DNA of 64,000 bases, taken from Turbatrix aceti. Taxonomy: Eukaryota > Nematoda > Chromadorea > Rhabditida > Panagrolaimidae. The stretch is taken from assembly GCA_963969345.1 (NCBI GenBank), contig OZ017766.1, positions 12,400,001 through 12,464,000 of the forward strand, in the 5' to 3' direction. Below are positions 1-11,256 of this stretch, one piece after another (within the stretch, counting starts at the first letter, position 1; each line of letters opens with the position of its first letter). The notes beneath the pieces were generated by a model that saw only the letters and a program-made list of their open reading frames with translations, searched no databases and was not told the DNA's origin. The position numbers and the translations under genes were made by a program.

Positions 1-185
1 TTTTTGTTTGATGTACATTTCACATCCCTTGTAAATGTATGAGATGATTTGTTGTTTACATTACAAAAACGCAGCAGAGCATGATTTGCCGCATTTTCAA
101 CAATGTCATGGTTTTTAATGTTGTTTTGTATGTATTGTAAATATTAGGCACATATTTTTTTAAAACCCTCTCGAACCCAACTTAC

Positions 186-2313
186 CGATAAAAAGCGTTG
201 ACCAAAAATTCCTTCTGACGCGGAAAAGATAGAACATCCTTTGTAAGAGGATCGTGAATCTCCCTTGTAAACGGCACCATTTGCAGCAACTCGGGAGTCA
301 ACTTGGCGGGAATTTCGTCGAGTCTAGAAATCGACAATTCCACCTTCATTTCACACGAAATGGCTTTCAGTCGAGAAATTTTGAAGGAATTAGATTTTCT
401 TGCTTCGACTAGAATCTTGATCAATTCTTCGTCCGTCAAACGTTCGGCATCAGCGCGGAAAAAGGAATTCAGAACGACAACAAACGGTTGAACTGCGTTG
501 AGTTTAGCCAGACGCTGTGCCGAGTTTAACTGTTCCGAAAGTTGTTGCGCGACTGCTTTGCTGGATTTTCTTGTCAGCGTGCCGACGGATTCAGACTGTG
601 AGGTGATAGTCGCGTTTGAGGGAACGTGCTGCAGTGTCTCGGTTGTCGCAGTCGAGATCCTATCCACCGATATAATGGATTGCGTGTCAGACTGGATACC
701 TGAAGCAATTGACATGCCTTCTTCATCGATCCTGGACATTGATTCAGTCATGCCCCCGTCTTCTGATGCACCGGACAGGAGCACAGCATTCAGGTCGATT
801 GCCGTCCATCCCAGTGGCATACGATATCTGCCAAGTCGATCGCAGAATTCCCGAGCAGCAACTTCAAGTCGGTCCCAGTTACGTTCATCCTTGACGTAGG
901 GCTCCGCAGCATCGGCCACATCGCCAGCTTGAAGAACTTTTTCTAGCTTGAAAACGAGGAATAGTCCTGGACGAACGTCAGAGACGGAAAACAAAGCCTG
1001 TCGACACTTGCTTGCTTCTTCCTCAAGTCCAAGATGTCCTCGAACCATGGAAAGCATGTCCTCAGTGTTGAGATCAAAGTAGAAATTCTCAGATACTTTT
1101 TTGCGTTCTGTGATGTCGTAGAGAGCAGCGGAGCAGAAGAGAGGCTCGAAGGCGGGGTCGAGTTGAAGTTTGAGCATCTTGGCGACCAATCTTTGCTGTG
1201 GAAGAGCTGTTGGGAGTTCAAGTTGAATTTTGCGTTCAACCACTTCGGATTCAACGTCGGGAGGCATGAGATTGACCAGAAGATTTGTTCTTGGAGTTGT
1301 TAGGGACTTTTTCTTGGCTGGAGCATCGTCGAGAGAAGCGATAGATCGGGAAGTGACGTTTGGAATTATAGGATCACAGGTGGAAGCGTGGAGGGCTTCG
1401 TCTCGGGATCCAGATGATGTGTTAGACTCGACGGATATCGTTGACATGCGGTTTGGATCCGGCTGGAAAAAAACAAAACATAAGACATGGGTTTCAAAAA
1501 AGGCGAAACACGGAAATAATATATGTAGACCAAATTGTTAAAAAAATCAAATGAACGAACATTTTTCCCGTGTTTGCGAACAAACAGCGAACAGATTTTT
1601 TATCAGTTGTTTTTTATTCTTTTTTTGTTGGAAAAATTATAAAATGTTCGCCACTAAAAAAATGTGTTCGCGAACAAACTCGAACGTTCGCGAACAATCA
1701 CCCCTAAAAGCCAACTTACATGTTCTCCCGCCTGACTGATGGATCTCGAGATCGGATATCCAATCCCAACGGAAACCGGAACAACTGCTGAATCCGCAAA
1801 ACATTCACTTTCGTCGCCCTCAAACACCTGTTTTGGTAAAGCTTCCGCAAGAGTCGGTCTCTGCTTGACGGTCTTTGCGTAAGATTCGCTGCCGGAGTAC
1901 GATTCATATTTCCTTTCAACCACCGAGTAATCCCTGTTGTAGGTAGTACAAATTTCAGAAACATGCCCTGAAGTTGAGGGAATCGGATTGACCTTGAATG
2001 GAGCCTGTCGGGAAATAGAAACCACATCAATGTCTTTTTCCGTCAAATCACGGATTCTCTGGGGTGTCGATGAGGCGGAACGAATTTCAGTCCGTGCCAC
2101 AAGTCTGGAGGACAGCGCTTCTTCGACGTCGACCGGAGTCGTGAGATCGGTGAGAATAATCCGCTGGACAGCAGAGAGACCGCCGCCAGCGATGTCGACG
2201 TTATCCTGATGACTGGAAGCGATGTACGAGCCTTCGAGGACGCGCCGACGGATTTCGGCAGCAGTAGCACGACTGCGCTTGGTTGTGAACGATCGAGTCA
2301 CTGTATCAGCCAT
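186..2313 (-). CDS. DOCK6/7/8-type (DOCK-C) guanine nucleotide exchange factor, N-terminal part
   Basis: Only the first two exons lie in the window: exon 1 is 1720-2313 (198 codons from ATG at 2313) and exon 2 is 186-1462, ending at a GTAAG donor, so the gene continues beyond the left edge. The 623 visible residues match the N-terminal region of vertebrate DOCK7: the start (SRATAAEIRRR), LPKQVFE, then ALYDITERKKVSENFYFDLN, KLEKVLQAGD, LGRYRMPLGWTAI, ERLTDEEL and LTPELLQ. Family members activate Rac/Cdc42 through a C-terminal DHR2 domain and bind membrane through DHR1; neither domain is in the window. A Ser-rich low-complexity stretch separates the conserved blocks. The start is favoured because it aligns with the DOCK7 N-terminus and follows a CTCTAG acceptor-like site 15 bases upstream. 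Intron 1 carries a hAT-like fragment. Confidence 0.88.
1548..1710. mobile_element. hAT-like MITE fragment in intron 1 of the DOCK gene
   Basis: The intron holds repeated words of the type GTTCGCGAACAA and AACGAAC on both strands, the same vocabulary as the two hAT-type elements at 47805-48274 and 48705-49065. Its right edge reads, on the minus strand, TAGGGGTGATTGTTCGCG, resembling the CAGGGATGG terminus of those copies. No clear target-site duplication is seen, so this is a degenerate or partial copy. Confidence 0.5.
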
Positions 2314-4478
2314 CTTGGGGTATTTGCTAGAGGGAAATCATGGAGGTTCTAAAAAAAATGTTGAGGTGAAAATATAGTTACAAAATTCTGATAAAAACGA
2401 TTTCTGATAACCAAAAAAAAATGTCTATATAGCAAAAAATACGCGCAATGCACGGTATACTAATAATTCGAAGACAACTCGTACAAAAATACGATACTGA
2501 AAACTGAAATTTCGTATGAATTCAAAAATTGGTTTTGATGTGCAACAAAAAAGTACACACTTTTTAATTAAAAAAAATTTCATGACTTCTTACATTTTTT
2601 ACATTTCGAACCGTACGAAAAATGTCTAAAATTCAGCCCCAAAATTTTGTCATATAATTTTGGTTACACCTAGGTATCCAAAAAAGTTCGAAAATAAAAA
2701 TAAACAAGGTCAAAAAATGGCATTCGGACAGTTTACCCCCAGATCGAAGATAAAAATTTATAAAAAAAAAATACAAAAAGAATTCCTAAATTTCTAAGCA
2801 AGTAAAGTTATGTACATTTACTTTTAGTGATTTAAAGCTTTCTGTGGTTTGTAATTTAAACCACGTCTGCTATTATTATAACACGTTTAAAATTATTATT
2901 TTGAATACACATTATTTTGTCTGCAACACTTAGTTAGTGGTAGTTGTTGCAGCAAAAGCGGCACAACGATCGAAAAGCGACCGTTCGGGTGATCGGCAAA
3001 AACATCAAGCACAGTGTGCTTATGTTAGCACACACCCTGGGAATTGTGCGCCTTGTTGTGCAGTTATTAGGTCAACTCAACTGTCCTATATCCTTTTCCT
3101 AAAATCAATGCGAAAAAAAAAGTAAAAAACCTGTGCAAAAAAAAACTTTTCCTAAAAAACCAAAAAAATATAGACAACCGACATTCCCGCATCCAAGACC
3201 ATAACTCATGTCTACAACAGCAGAGAAAAATATTTTTTTACTGGACCAAACCCCTAACAAAACTAGGCAAGAAACTATAGTTTACAATAAATTCTCAAGT
3301 GACAAAAAAAATCGTTACTCAGAAATCCAAAAAGTGTCATAAACTAGAAAAATCCATGCGACAACGCATGCCGACATAAACTAGTCTACATAGTCGCAGT
3401 CAAAATGAGTGTGGTTTTCGAGTAACTCGCTCAATCCAAGTTTTGACGAACGAACAACAACAATTAAACTCTATCCTTTATCCGTCTGACATTTAGTAAT
3501 AACATAATGCCCGTAAAGACTGCAATTTGAACGATTTGACGTAATTAAAATTTATAATTGAATGTAGAACAAAATAATTTTCTACGCGGACAAAAAAAAT
3601 TTTTTAGCGGAACGCTACTTCAAAACAAAGTTGTCTTTTTTGAAGCGTTCCTTGGTGAAAAAAATAGTAATGCTTGTGTTTGGGGATTTTTTGGAGAAAA
3701 TAAGCGGATAACAAAGTTGAGAGTGTACTTCGCACGGTTGGTCAATGAGAAGAGAGGAGTAAGCAGCTGGCAACGTCGTCGGCAAATACGTTTATTAGGA
3801 AGAGAAGGAAAGAGAAGGACAGGACGAAGGAGTACAAAAACACAAACCAGATGAGTGTGAAAAATGACGAAAAACGAACGAACGAAGAACGGACATGATG
3901 AACGGATTGGTCATTTGTCGGTGTGGTGTTCCTCTTCGATTGCTTGCTTGCTGCCGGCGGTCAGGTCAGTCGTCAGGAAAAAAAAGCTAATGTGTGCGTA
4001 GAGGGATGCTGCGATTCAATACTGCTCGCCGTAAAAGAACCCTTGTAAATACAATATCCCATCCAAAAAAAAACTATTTTAAAAAATAGAATTTCAAATT
4101 GAAACAAAAAGACTGCAAACTTCGGTGGTGGTCAATAAAGCAATAAACATATGCAAACCTCGGAAGAAAAAGCAGGCAGATCGCTCGCCACGACCACCCA
4201 CCCTCCTTGCTCTGGTTTCTCTGCGCACTCTTCAAATTTTTCAAACATTCCGCAGCACTCGGTTCTGTGCACTCTCGCTTCAGTTCAATCTTTTGTAAAT
4301 ATCTCTTCGAAAAACGCGCATTTTTCTTTTCCAAGGTCGCCCGAATGTTTTTGCACTTTTCAATGCTCCTACCACGATTTTTATTTTTCGATTCAGCATT
4401 TTTTGTTTACGTTGCTATTTGGTTTTTGTTTTATTTTTTGCTAACAACTCAGGGATTTTTTTACAATCGGTGTACACA
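2314..4478. other. Intergenic region between divergent DOCK-like and LAMTOR3-like genes
   Basis: This 2.2-kb stretch must hold the promoters of the two divergent genes. It is AT-rich, with many short poly-A and poly-T runs, and contains one recognisable repeat (2720-3095). The open frames inside it are short, low-complexity and unlike known proteins. No convincing RNA gene or core promoter element was seen. Confidence 0.5.
2720..3095 (-). mobile_element. Partial copy of the TTTACCCCCA MITE family
   Basis: The segment begins near GACAGTTTACCCCCAGATCG and ends with AGGTCAACTCAACTG. Its right half (about 2920-3085) matches the reverse complement of 14100-14260: shared words include ACGATCGAAAAGCG, GTGATCGGC, ACATCAAGCACA and AATTAGGTCAACTCAACTG. 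It is therefore a second, diverged copy of the element at 13945-14401 in opposite orientation. Its internal tandem repeats and one terminus are lost. Confidence 0.65.
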
Positions 4479-5264
4479 ATGGCCGGTGTGAATATTAAAA
4501 AATCTCTTGAAAAAGTCGTCGAGCAGCTTGTCAATATCAAGGCAATTGTGATTACCGATAGCGATGGCGTTGTCGTTTGTTCGGCTGGTAAGTGAATTTT
4601 TTTTTGGGGATAAAAATTTGTAGATCCAGTGTTGAGGGTGTGCGTAGACTATTTATCGTAATGAATCGTTACTAGGTGGATTTGAATCCCTAATTTCTTC
4701 TGAAATGTAACAAAAAATTGTTTAAAAAATGTTTTTTTTTCTTGAACATTTGATTTCTTCTAAAAAGTAACAAAAAAATTATTACTTGGAGTAACAATTT
4801 TTATTTTAAGTATCGTATATTTTTATAACTCTTGAAATTTTTTTTATCGCATCAAACGTAACAAAAAAAATCGTATCTCTACTGAACGTTACTCCCTGCG
4901 TTTTTATGACTTCACAAAATTTTTAAACCTTTTTTCAGGAAACCCAGTTCGAAACATTGGATCCCTGGCTGCATCTCTCGCGGCTTCCCTCCCGCAATCC
5001 GATAAACTTTTGCTCGGTCCGATGAATACGTGGTCGTTTACCTACGGCGTTCAGCGACTTTTCATCCTTCGCAAAGGACACTTTTTTGTCTACATCGTCG
5101 GCGCCGCTGACCTGATGGGCGATGTTTCGCCGAATGTCGTCCAGACTGTCGTCGATGCCCACCTGGAGCCGGTCTTTGAACAGTGTGAACTCATCCGCAA
5201 GTCTGTTCTCGCCGATGAACGCAACGATGCAATCGGGGGCCAGCAGCGAAGGTCGTATTCGTGA
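4479..5264 (+). CDS. LAMTOR3-like Ragulator subunit (MP1), roadblock/LC7 fold
   Basis: Two exons, 4479-4587 and 4939-5264, joined by a GTAAG...TTTTTCAG intron in phase 1, give 144 residues; human LAMTOR3 has 124. The N-terminal block (residues about 14-36: VEQLVNIKAIVITDSDGVVV) aligns with the LAMTOR3 block around LHAIVVSDRDGVPV. The rest has the expected alternating pattern (TWSFTYGVQRLFIL, then FFVYIVG) and ends in a helix (VVDAHLEPVFEQCELIR) like LAMTOR3 SLEKELAPLFEELRQ. In other animals this protein pairs with LAMTOR2 on late endosomes and lysosomes, where Ragulator anchors Rag GTPases for mTORC1 signalling and scaffolds MEK1-ERK. A tail of about 20 residues (DERNDAIGGQQRRS) is extra. An inverted fragment of the neighbouring MARCH-like gene begins 230 bases after the stop. 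LAMTOR2 is a less likely identity. Confidence 0.85.
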
Positions 5265-5490
5265 ATGAATGTTTGGTCGAAATGATTCAGCTTTTTTTGC
5301 TCTTTCTCTTTCCTCCGGTCTTGCGGGATCTTTCTAATATGATTTTTGAAAATGTGTATGTGTAGGTTGCATTGTTTAGAATGTTGTAAGTTACATAACT
5401 TTGTGTTTTTTATGTAAAACTCGGGATTTTAATAATACAAATTTTGGTTAGAAAATGGGCTTTACCTCTTTTTCCTCAAACTTTTTTTTG

Positions 5491-5641
5491 TCGCGGAGAT
5501 TTCATCCGAAAGAAGGGCATCCTGCGTCTCTATAGAGTCGTCTACGACTACAGCATGCCCATGCACGGAGTCGAGCTCGTCCGTTGCAGCGACCACAACG
5601 AATTCATCTTCATGCCGCACGTGACTGAGATCGTAAACTGA
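5491..5641 (+). pseudogene. Inverted partial copy of the last exon of the MARCH-like gene
   Basis: On the plus strand this stretch encodes GDFIRKKGIL, then DYSMPMHGVELVRCSDHNE, matching residues 247-280 or so of the minus-strand gene at 6163-7878 almost word for word. The close match is about 5491-5611 against 6363-6480. The copy has an extra 12 bases that add four residues (LYRV), one Glu to Gly change, and a different end (FIFMPHVTEIVN, then stop). It has no start, no RING exon and no obvious promoter, so it looks like a dead fragment. It lies 230 bases after the LAMTOR3-like stop on the same strand, so read-through from that gene would transcribe it together with the antisense of the MARCH-like last exon. 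Confidence 0.85.
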
Positions 5642-6050
5642 AAACAAGCTGGCGTAACTTGAAAGTGAACTTTTTGTTTTTGAATCACGATTTTTTTTCT
5701 TGTGAAATACGATCAGCTGGTTTCCGTTAGAATTTTTTTTCGATTTTTGATTGTTTTTGAAAAAAAAAGAGAAAAAAAAACACAATACAAAAAACATTTA
5801 TTATATTCGGTCAAAAGTAATATACAGTACATGCAATAAATATACGTAGTAGATGAAATAACCATAAATAAAAATAAACACAAAACACCATAATTTTCAA
5901 GAGAACAAAAAAATGCGTAAGTACCGTTACTTAATGAAAAAACGTAAAAACAAGTATCATTTTTTATTTATACCAAAAAGTATCAAAATCACCGTAAAAA
6001 AATTCTCTTCCATGAATCATTTGTTAAATAAACATAGTTTCTAATAAATA

Positions 6051-6056
6051 TTTATT
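6051..6056 (-). terminator. Candidate poly(A) signal of the MARCH-like gene
   Basis: AATAAA on the minus strand, about 107 bases after the stop codon at 6163. The region is AT-rich, so chance occurrence is possible. Confidence 0.4.
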
Positions 6057-6162
6057 ATCTTCTTCCATAAAAATCTCTTTAATTCCAAAAAATTACCGTA
6101 AATCACAGGAAAAGGACGTTACAAAGTTGTCTGACGACGACTTTTAAAAATATTTATAAAAA

Positions 6163-7878
6163 CTAGACCGTATCAACGCTATCGTCGTGCGTCAGTTTCG
6201 GCTCACAGCTGTTGTCGATGATGCGGGGGCCGATGGAGAGAGTGATGCTGTCAAAGTCGGACGAACGCACGGATTCGACGCTGTCGCTGCCCAGAGATCC
6301 CTGTTTCGAAGCCTTAAACCTTGCAATCGGAGTGCTGTGAGCCCGGATCTCGTCCGACATGAATGTGATTTCGTTGTGGTCGCTGCAACGGACGAGCTCG
6401 ACTTCGTGCATGGGCATGCTGTAGTCGTAGACACGCAGGATACCCTTCTTTCGGATGAAATCTCCTCGACAATTCTTGTAGACGTGGAAAAAGAGGTAAA
6501 CGAACGGGATGATTCCGATGAAAAGGAGCACGTACACGTCTGAAAAATTTGGGTTTATGAAATTTTAGAGTTAAATCAACGGTTCTGGTAAAAAAATTTA
6601 AAAAACTGCATGGAATATAATTTTTTTTATTTCGTTTCAACAATAAAAAAATTTTCAAACTCACAGTAAAACCGAAAAACGCCGTTAGGAAACAGGTCGA
6701 TGATGCCGATCATTATGAGATGACGTAAAAAAAAGCAGAGCAACAGCAAGATGCAGAGGTACAAAAATGGCATGAACGAGGTGCACGGATGCTTGGTGAC
6801 AAAATCAATGAGTGTGACTCCATACTGAAAAAAAAATTTTCAGGAAAATACAAAAACAAGAATTTAATGAAATTTTTTTTTAATTTTTTAAATATTTTTA
6901 TAAAATGTTTTTTTTGTGTTAAAAACAATTTGTTGACATTTTGATTTTCTTTAAAAAATAATTTAAAAAACAACGTAAAAAATGTTCATTTAGAAAAAAA
7001 TATAATTTTCAACTAAAACGTAAAAAATAGTCGTAAAAATCGATACTTTTCCTTGAATTTTCTATTTAGGCCAAAAAGTATTATAACGAAAATACAATAA
7101 AAGAAGTTAGTAACAAAGATAAAAAATAAAATTGTTTTGTGGAAATTTCACTTCTTCAAAAAAAGTAATGAAATTACCGTAATAAATAAAAAACAACAAC
7201 ATATTTTTACCCCCCCTCCCCAAAACAACCCACCTTAAAGTAACTATACTTCGCATCGCACGTAGGACACGACTTCCTTGCGGTGAAGAGCACTGCCATG
7301 CAAGCTTGATGCGCGACGACGGGGCATTTGCACGGCGAGATGAGCGCCGCATCATTCGGATGTCCTCCCTGACCTGCCATAAAGTTTCCCATGCCGCAGA
7401 CAAAGCACGGCTGAAAGCGGACCTTCTTGGGTCTTATTGCGACGTGGGGCGGTGGACAGGGATTTTCCGACTCCGGCTTGTGGAGCACAGGAGGGGCACG
7501 GAGGCGTTTGTGGCAATGATCACATTCCCAGAACTCGGTTTTGTTACGATACAAAAGAAAGTACCGTAGGAGGCATTTGAAATGACAGTAGCTCCTGCAA
7601 AAAAAATTTATCGTGAAAAAGTTTCTATCGGAAAAATGTTTTTTTTCAAAATTTTCTATCGCAAAAAAAAATTTCGTAAAAAATATTTTGTTCAATGTTA
7701 GTCAAAAATATTTTCAATCGTAACAAAAAACTCACTGCTCGCAGCAAATCCTGTAGAAATCCGAATCACCGGGATAAACGCAAACTTTGTTATAAGATCC
7801 CAACTTGCTACAAATACAACACTCATGTTCCTTGAAAGTGAACGGAAGACCACCAGAATCGAAACTCATCATCATCAT
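6163..7878 (-). CDS. Membrane-bound RING-type (MARCH-like) E3 ubiquitin ligase
   Basis: Four exons (7736-7878, 7234-7594, 6665-6824, 6163-6539) join in frame into 346 residues. A cysteine cluster at about residues 18-77 (ECCICSK, ICCEQSYCHFKC, WECDHC) is followed by a second cluster at about 111-160 with spacing C-x2-C-x21-C-x-C-x4-H-x2-C-x10-C-x2-C (CFVCGMGN, SPCKCPVVAHQAC, CPTCDAKY). This is close to the RING-CH pattern, though the spacing before His is shorter than usual and the typical Trp is absent. Two hydrophobic segments follow, at about 187-201 (PFLYLCILLLLCFFL) and 222-242. The order RING-CH then two membrane spans is that of MARCH ligases, which ubiquitinate membrane proteins. A cytoplasmic tail ends the protein. 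Four ATGs in a row (7878, 7875, 7872, 7869) could each be the start. The last exon has an inverted partial copy at 5491-5641. Confidence 0.75.
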
Positions 7879-9380
7879 CTTGAACAACGGTCAGTCACCA
7901 ACCGAAAACGCGGCCGATTGTGTTCTTGGCAGACAGACCAGAAAAACGTGTCTGTGATGTTCCTCTGTTTTTGCAATTTTTGCAATGGCCACGCCACTCA
8001 CCGAAAATCAGATCGATTGGTCAGAAGGCAGGGGAACGAAAAAAAAGGCAGGTCGTCTGCTTATTTTTTTTCATTTGTGTAATACGCTTGACTCATCGGA
8101 CGCGAGAGAGATCAACACCTGGGCAACCGAGCGTCAAAATTTTTGTTGGTGCAGTTCCGGGAGAATGGCGGGATTTTCGCGAACCATCTGACGAAGCTCG
8201 GCAAATTGCTCATTGTTGCTGAGGAATTCGAGGTCGTTGGGACCGTTGCCGGCACCACCGGCGGCAGCGGCACCCTCTTCGACGAGGCCGGCGATGACGT
8301 TGTCGGGAATGCCGGAGAGGAGGTATTCGACGGCACGGCTCACGTCGAAGAATGCGGCACGAAGCGCGGCGATGGCATCCGATCGCGGGTAGCCCATCGC
8401 GATGAGGGTGTTCACGCGATCCTCGTGTTCTGCCGGGATCGTGTCTGAAAAATGAAAAAAAATAACTTTTTTGGTCGGATTCGAGAAAAAATGGCAAAAT
8501 GAACGTAATTTTGGGGTTAAAAAATAAATATTATACAATACTCCATTTCTCGAATTTTTTCACACGAAAATTTTTGGTGGAGCGAAATGAAAGTAATTTT
8601 TGAGTGGAAAACACCGAAGTAACACTCAAACAATCATTTTTTTGAGTTTTCAAACGGCACAAAAAATCCGGAAAAAAACTGACCCTCAGCAGGAACAGCT
8701 AAATGAACGGTAACACCTCACATAAAAAAGGGAAAAACAGAGTGTTCTATTTTTTCATCTAAAAAATGCTATACGACAATTCGGTAACAGTTATAATACT
8801 TTTTGCAAAAAAAATAGAATTACTATTTTTACGATTTTTTTTTTATTTCACAGCACTTTTGCAAGCAATTTCTTTGCAATCTTTCCCCTCACTTCTTGCC
8901 TCCTGCTCTTTTATGCCTCATTTAAAATCAAAAATAAATGATTCAACCGTCCAAAAAAAGCATCACATGATCGTAAATAAAAAAATTATGAATTCAAATA
9001 AAAAGTGTCTATCTTTTATGCAATCTCGTCCGTTCATGCATGCGTACGCGCCACTGTTCCGGCTGTCCGCATGTTGCGTGCTAAAACAGATATGGACGCT
9101 TGCAGCGACCAAAACAGAACAACAAGCGCGCAAAAACATTTTTTGTTTTTCATTGTTTGGCAGTTTGGTTGCTTTTTTTATTTCCTCTGACGTGTATAAC
9201 CATGTTATATGAATTTATACGTCTGATGATGACGCATGCTGGCGATCTGGCAGCTAGATGACCTCTCTGCCGGCAGATAGGCTTACCTCTGGCGTGTCGT
9301 GACTTTAGTCATCGTTTTTTTCTTCCGCACTGCCGGTGTCAATGATTTGTACTTTTTTAGGCAGAGTGCTATCACCAATC
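7879..9380. other. Divergent intergenic region upstream of MARCH-like and RAD23 genes
   Basis: It contains the inverted RAD23 fragment (8134-8690) and otherwise AT-rich sequence. The open frame at 8766-9212 has no domain, is low in complexity and is not called. The RAD23 leader probably starts near 9360, after a TTTTTTAG acceptor-like site about 22 bases before the ATG. Confidence 0.5.
8134..8690 (-). pseudogene. Inverted, nearly identical copy of RAD23 intron 2 / exon 3 start
   Basis: On the minus strand about 305 bases (8146-8450) repeat the start of RAD23 exon 3 (10556-10860), including the TTTTTCAG acceptor, the whole first UBA domain and the first half of the XPC-binding domain. I count about four base differences (for example GAGGATAGCG versus GAGGATCGCG). 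The similarity continues, more loosely, into RAD23 intron 2 sequence (to about 8690). The frame stays open but stops soon after the break (PELHQQKF). With no UBL exon and no second UBA it cannot encode RAD23. High identity implies a recent event, or a haplotype or assembly effect. Confidence 0.88.
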
Positions 9381-11256
9381 ATGAAGATCACGATCAAGAG
9401 TATTGCGCAGGATGTCTTTGAACTTGACTTGGCTCCGGAGTTGACGGTGAGTGGATTTTAGAGAGGATAAACACGGATATCACTTGCTTTTTGAGGGTTA
9501 TCATGTTTTATATAATAAAATGATGAAATCAGACAAAAGTTACGTCTTTAACATTTTGGGTAATCAAAAATGAGTGAAATAGCGAAAATAATACTTTTTA
9601 CGATTATTCCTTACTTTTTAGGCCAGACATTTCGCTGTTTGGTCAAAAGTAACACTTTTTTTACTCTATATTTTTACTTTTTGTTTTTCTTCGGCGCTGC
9701 GTTCATTTTTACCCCTCTTTTACTATAGCTTTCTTATTTTGTACGTTTTCACTCATTTTTCACCTTTTTTTTCAGATCGCAGAGGTCAAAACCCATATCG
9801 CGGAGAAATACGGCGCAGAAAAGTTTCCCGTCGACGGTCAGAAACTCATCTACAACGGCAAGGTGCTGTCGGACGAGTCAACGCTGGCATCGCATAAAAT
9901 TGACGAATCCCGCTTCATCGTGCTCATCGTCAAGCGCCCCAAGCCAGAGGCTCCTGCTCCCGCCGTCCCCGCTACCCCGGTCAAGGAAGAAGCCGGAAAG
10001 TCGTCGACCGATGCCGCCGGCGCTTCGACGCCTGTCGGCAAGGAACCGCCGGTGCAGACTCCCCAGGCGCCGAAGAAGGAGAGTTCCGCGGAGCCCGCGG
10101 CTGCAGCTGCTCCTCCCGTTGCCGCTCCTGCTGATGGTCAGTTTTTTTTTATTTCAATGTTAAAAAAAAACTCGAAAAACAATTTTTTTTGAATGAAGTT
10201 TCGATGTTTCGCAATAAAAATTGCGTTCATTTTGTTTCCCCTAAAACTACGTTCATTTTATTATTTGCTTCAAAATCTGACCAAAAAAGAAGTTTTTTTC
10301 TATTTTCAGACACGACCCCAGTTTTTTTTTATTTTGTGTTTTTTTTTGTTGCAAAAACTCAAAAAATAAGAAATTTTCCATATTTTGCACAAAAAAATGC
10401 GTTGATTTTGCTCTGAACCAAATCCTAAACTGTTCGTGTCAAGAAATTCGAGAAATTCAGTATTGAAAAACATTTTGTACTTACCACAAAATTACGTTCA
10501 TTTTGCCATTTTTTTCTCGAATCCGACCAAAAAAGTTATTTTTTTCATTTTTCAGACACGATCCCGGCAGAACACGAGGATAGCGTGAACACCCTCATCG
10601 CGATGGGCTACCCGCGATCGGATGCCATCGCCGCGCTTCGTGCCGCATTCTTCGACGTGAGCCGCGCCGTCGAATACCTCCTCTCCGGCATTCCCGACAA
10701 CGTCATCGCCGGCCTCGTCGAAGAGGGTGCCGCTGCCGCCGGTGGTGCCGGCAACGGTCACAACGACCTCGAATTCCTCAGCAACAATGAGCAATTTGCC
10801 GAGCTTCGTCAGATGGTTCGCGAAAATCCCGCCATTCTCCCGGAACTGCTCCAACAAATTTCCGAAGAAAATCCTCAGCTCATGGATTTGATTCGCGAGA
10901 ATGAGGAAGCCTTTCTGCTGGCTCTCAATGCCGAAGACGAGGCCGGTGAGGGTGACAATGCCGGAGTCCAGGTCGGTGGCCCCGGGGGCATTGGTCCCGT
11001 CCCGCCCGGTGTTCATATCATTGAGCTCACCCAGGCTGAGCAGGATGCTGTTGGTCGGGTTCGTTTTTTTTATTATTATTTTTTGGTTTGGCAGTGGTTT
11101 GAACGGTTACGATTTCAGCTCCAGGCTATGGGTTTTCCCCGGCAGATGGTCATCGAAGCTTACCTCGCGTGCGACAGGAACGAAGACCTCGCTGTCAACT
11201 ACATCCTCAATCGCATTGAAAATGGCGGAGCTTCCGACGATGAAATGGAACAATAA
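9381..11256 (+). CDS. rad-23: RAD23 (UV excision repair / proteasome shuttle protein)
   Basis: Exons 9381-9446, 9776-10136, 10556-11058 and 11119-11256 join in frame to 355 residues, close to human RAD23A (363). Domain order is canonical: N-terminal ubiquitin-like domain (residues 1-80, MKITIKS, DGQKLIYNGK, FIVLIVKRPK); an Ala/Pro/Thr-rich linker; UBA1 (NTLIAMGYPRSDAIAALRAA); XPC-binding domain (LEFLSNNEQFAELRQ, PAILPELLQQI, NPQLMDLI); acidic/Gly linker; C-terminal UBA2 (RLQAMGFPRQMVIEAYLAC, NYIL). In other eukaryotes RAD23 brings polyubiquitinated proteins to the proteasome and stabilises XPC in nucleotide excision repair. GC content in the exons is much higher than in the surrounding introns. 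Inverted partial copies of intron 2/exon 3 lie on both sides, at 8134-8690 and 11868-12110. Confidence 0.97.

Larger units (their letters stand above)
5265..6162. other. Convergent intergenic region between LAMTOR3-like and MARCH-like genes
   Basis: Both genes end into this 0.9-kb AT-rich interval. It contains the inverted MARCH fragment (5491-5641) and a candidate poly(A) signal for the minus-strand gene. Nothing else is recognisable. Confidence 0.5.

Noticed and set aside
8766..9212. 148-codon frame on the plus strand
   Set aside because: Phe/Ser-rich, AT-driven composition, no domain, no splice or homology support.
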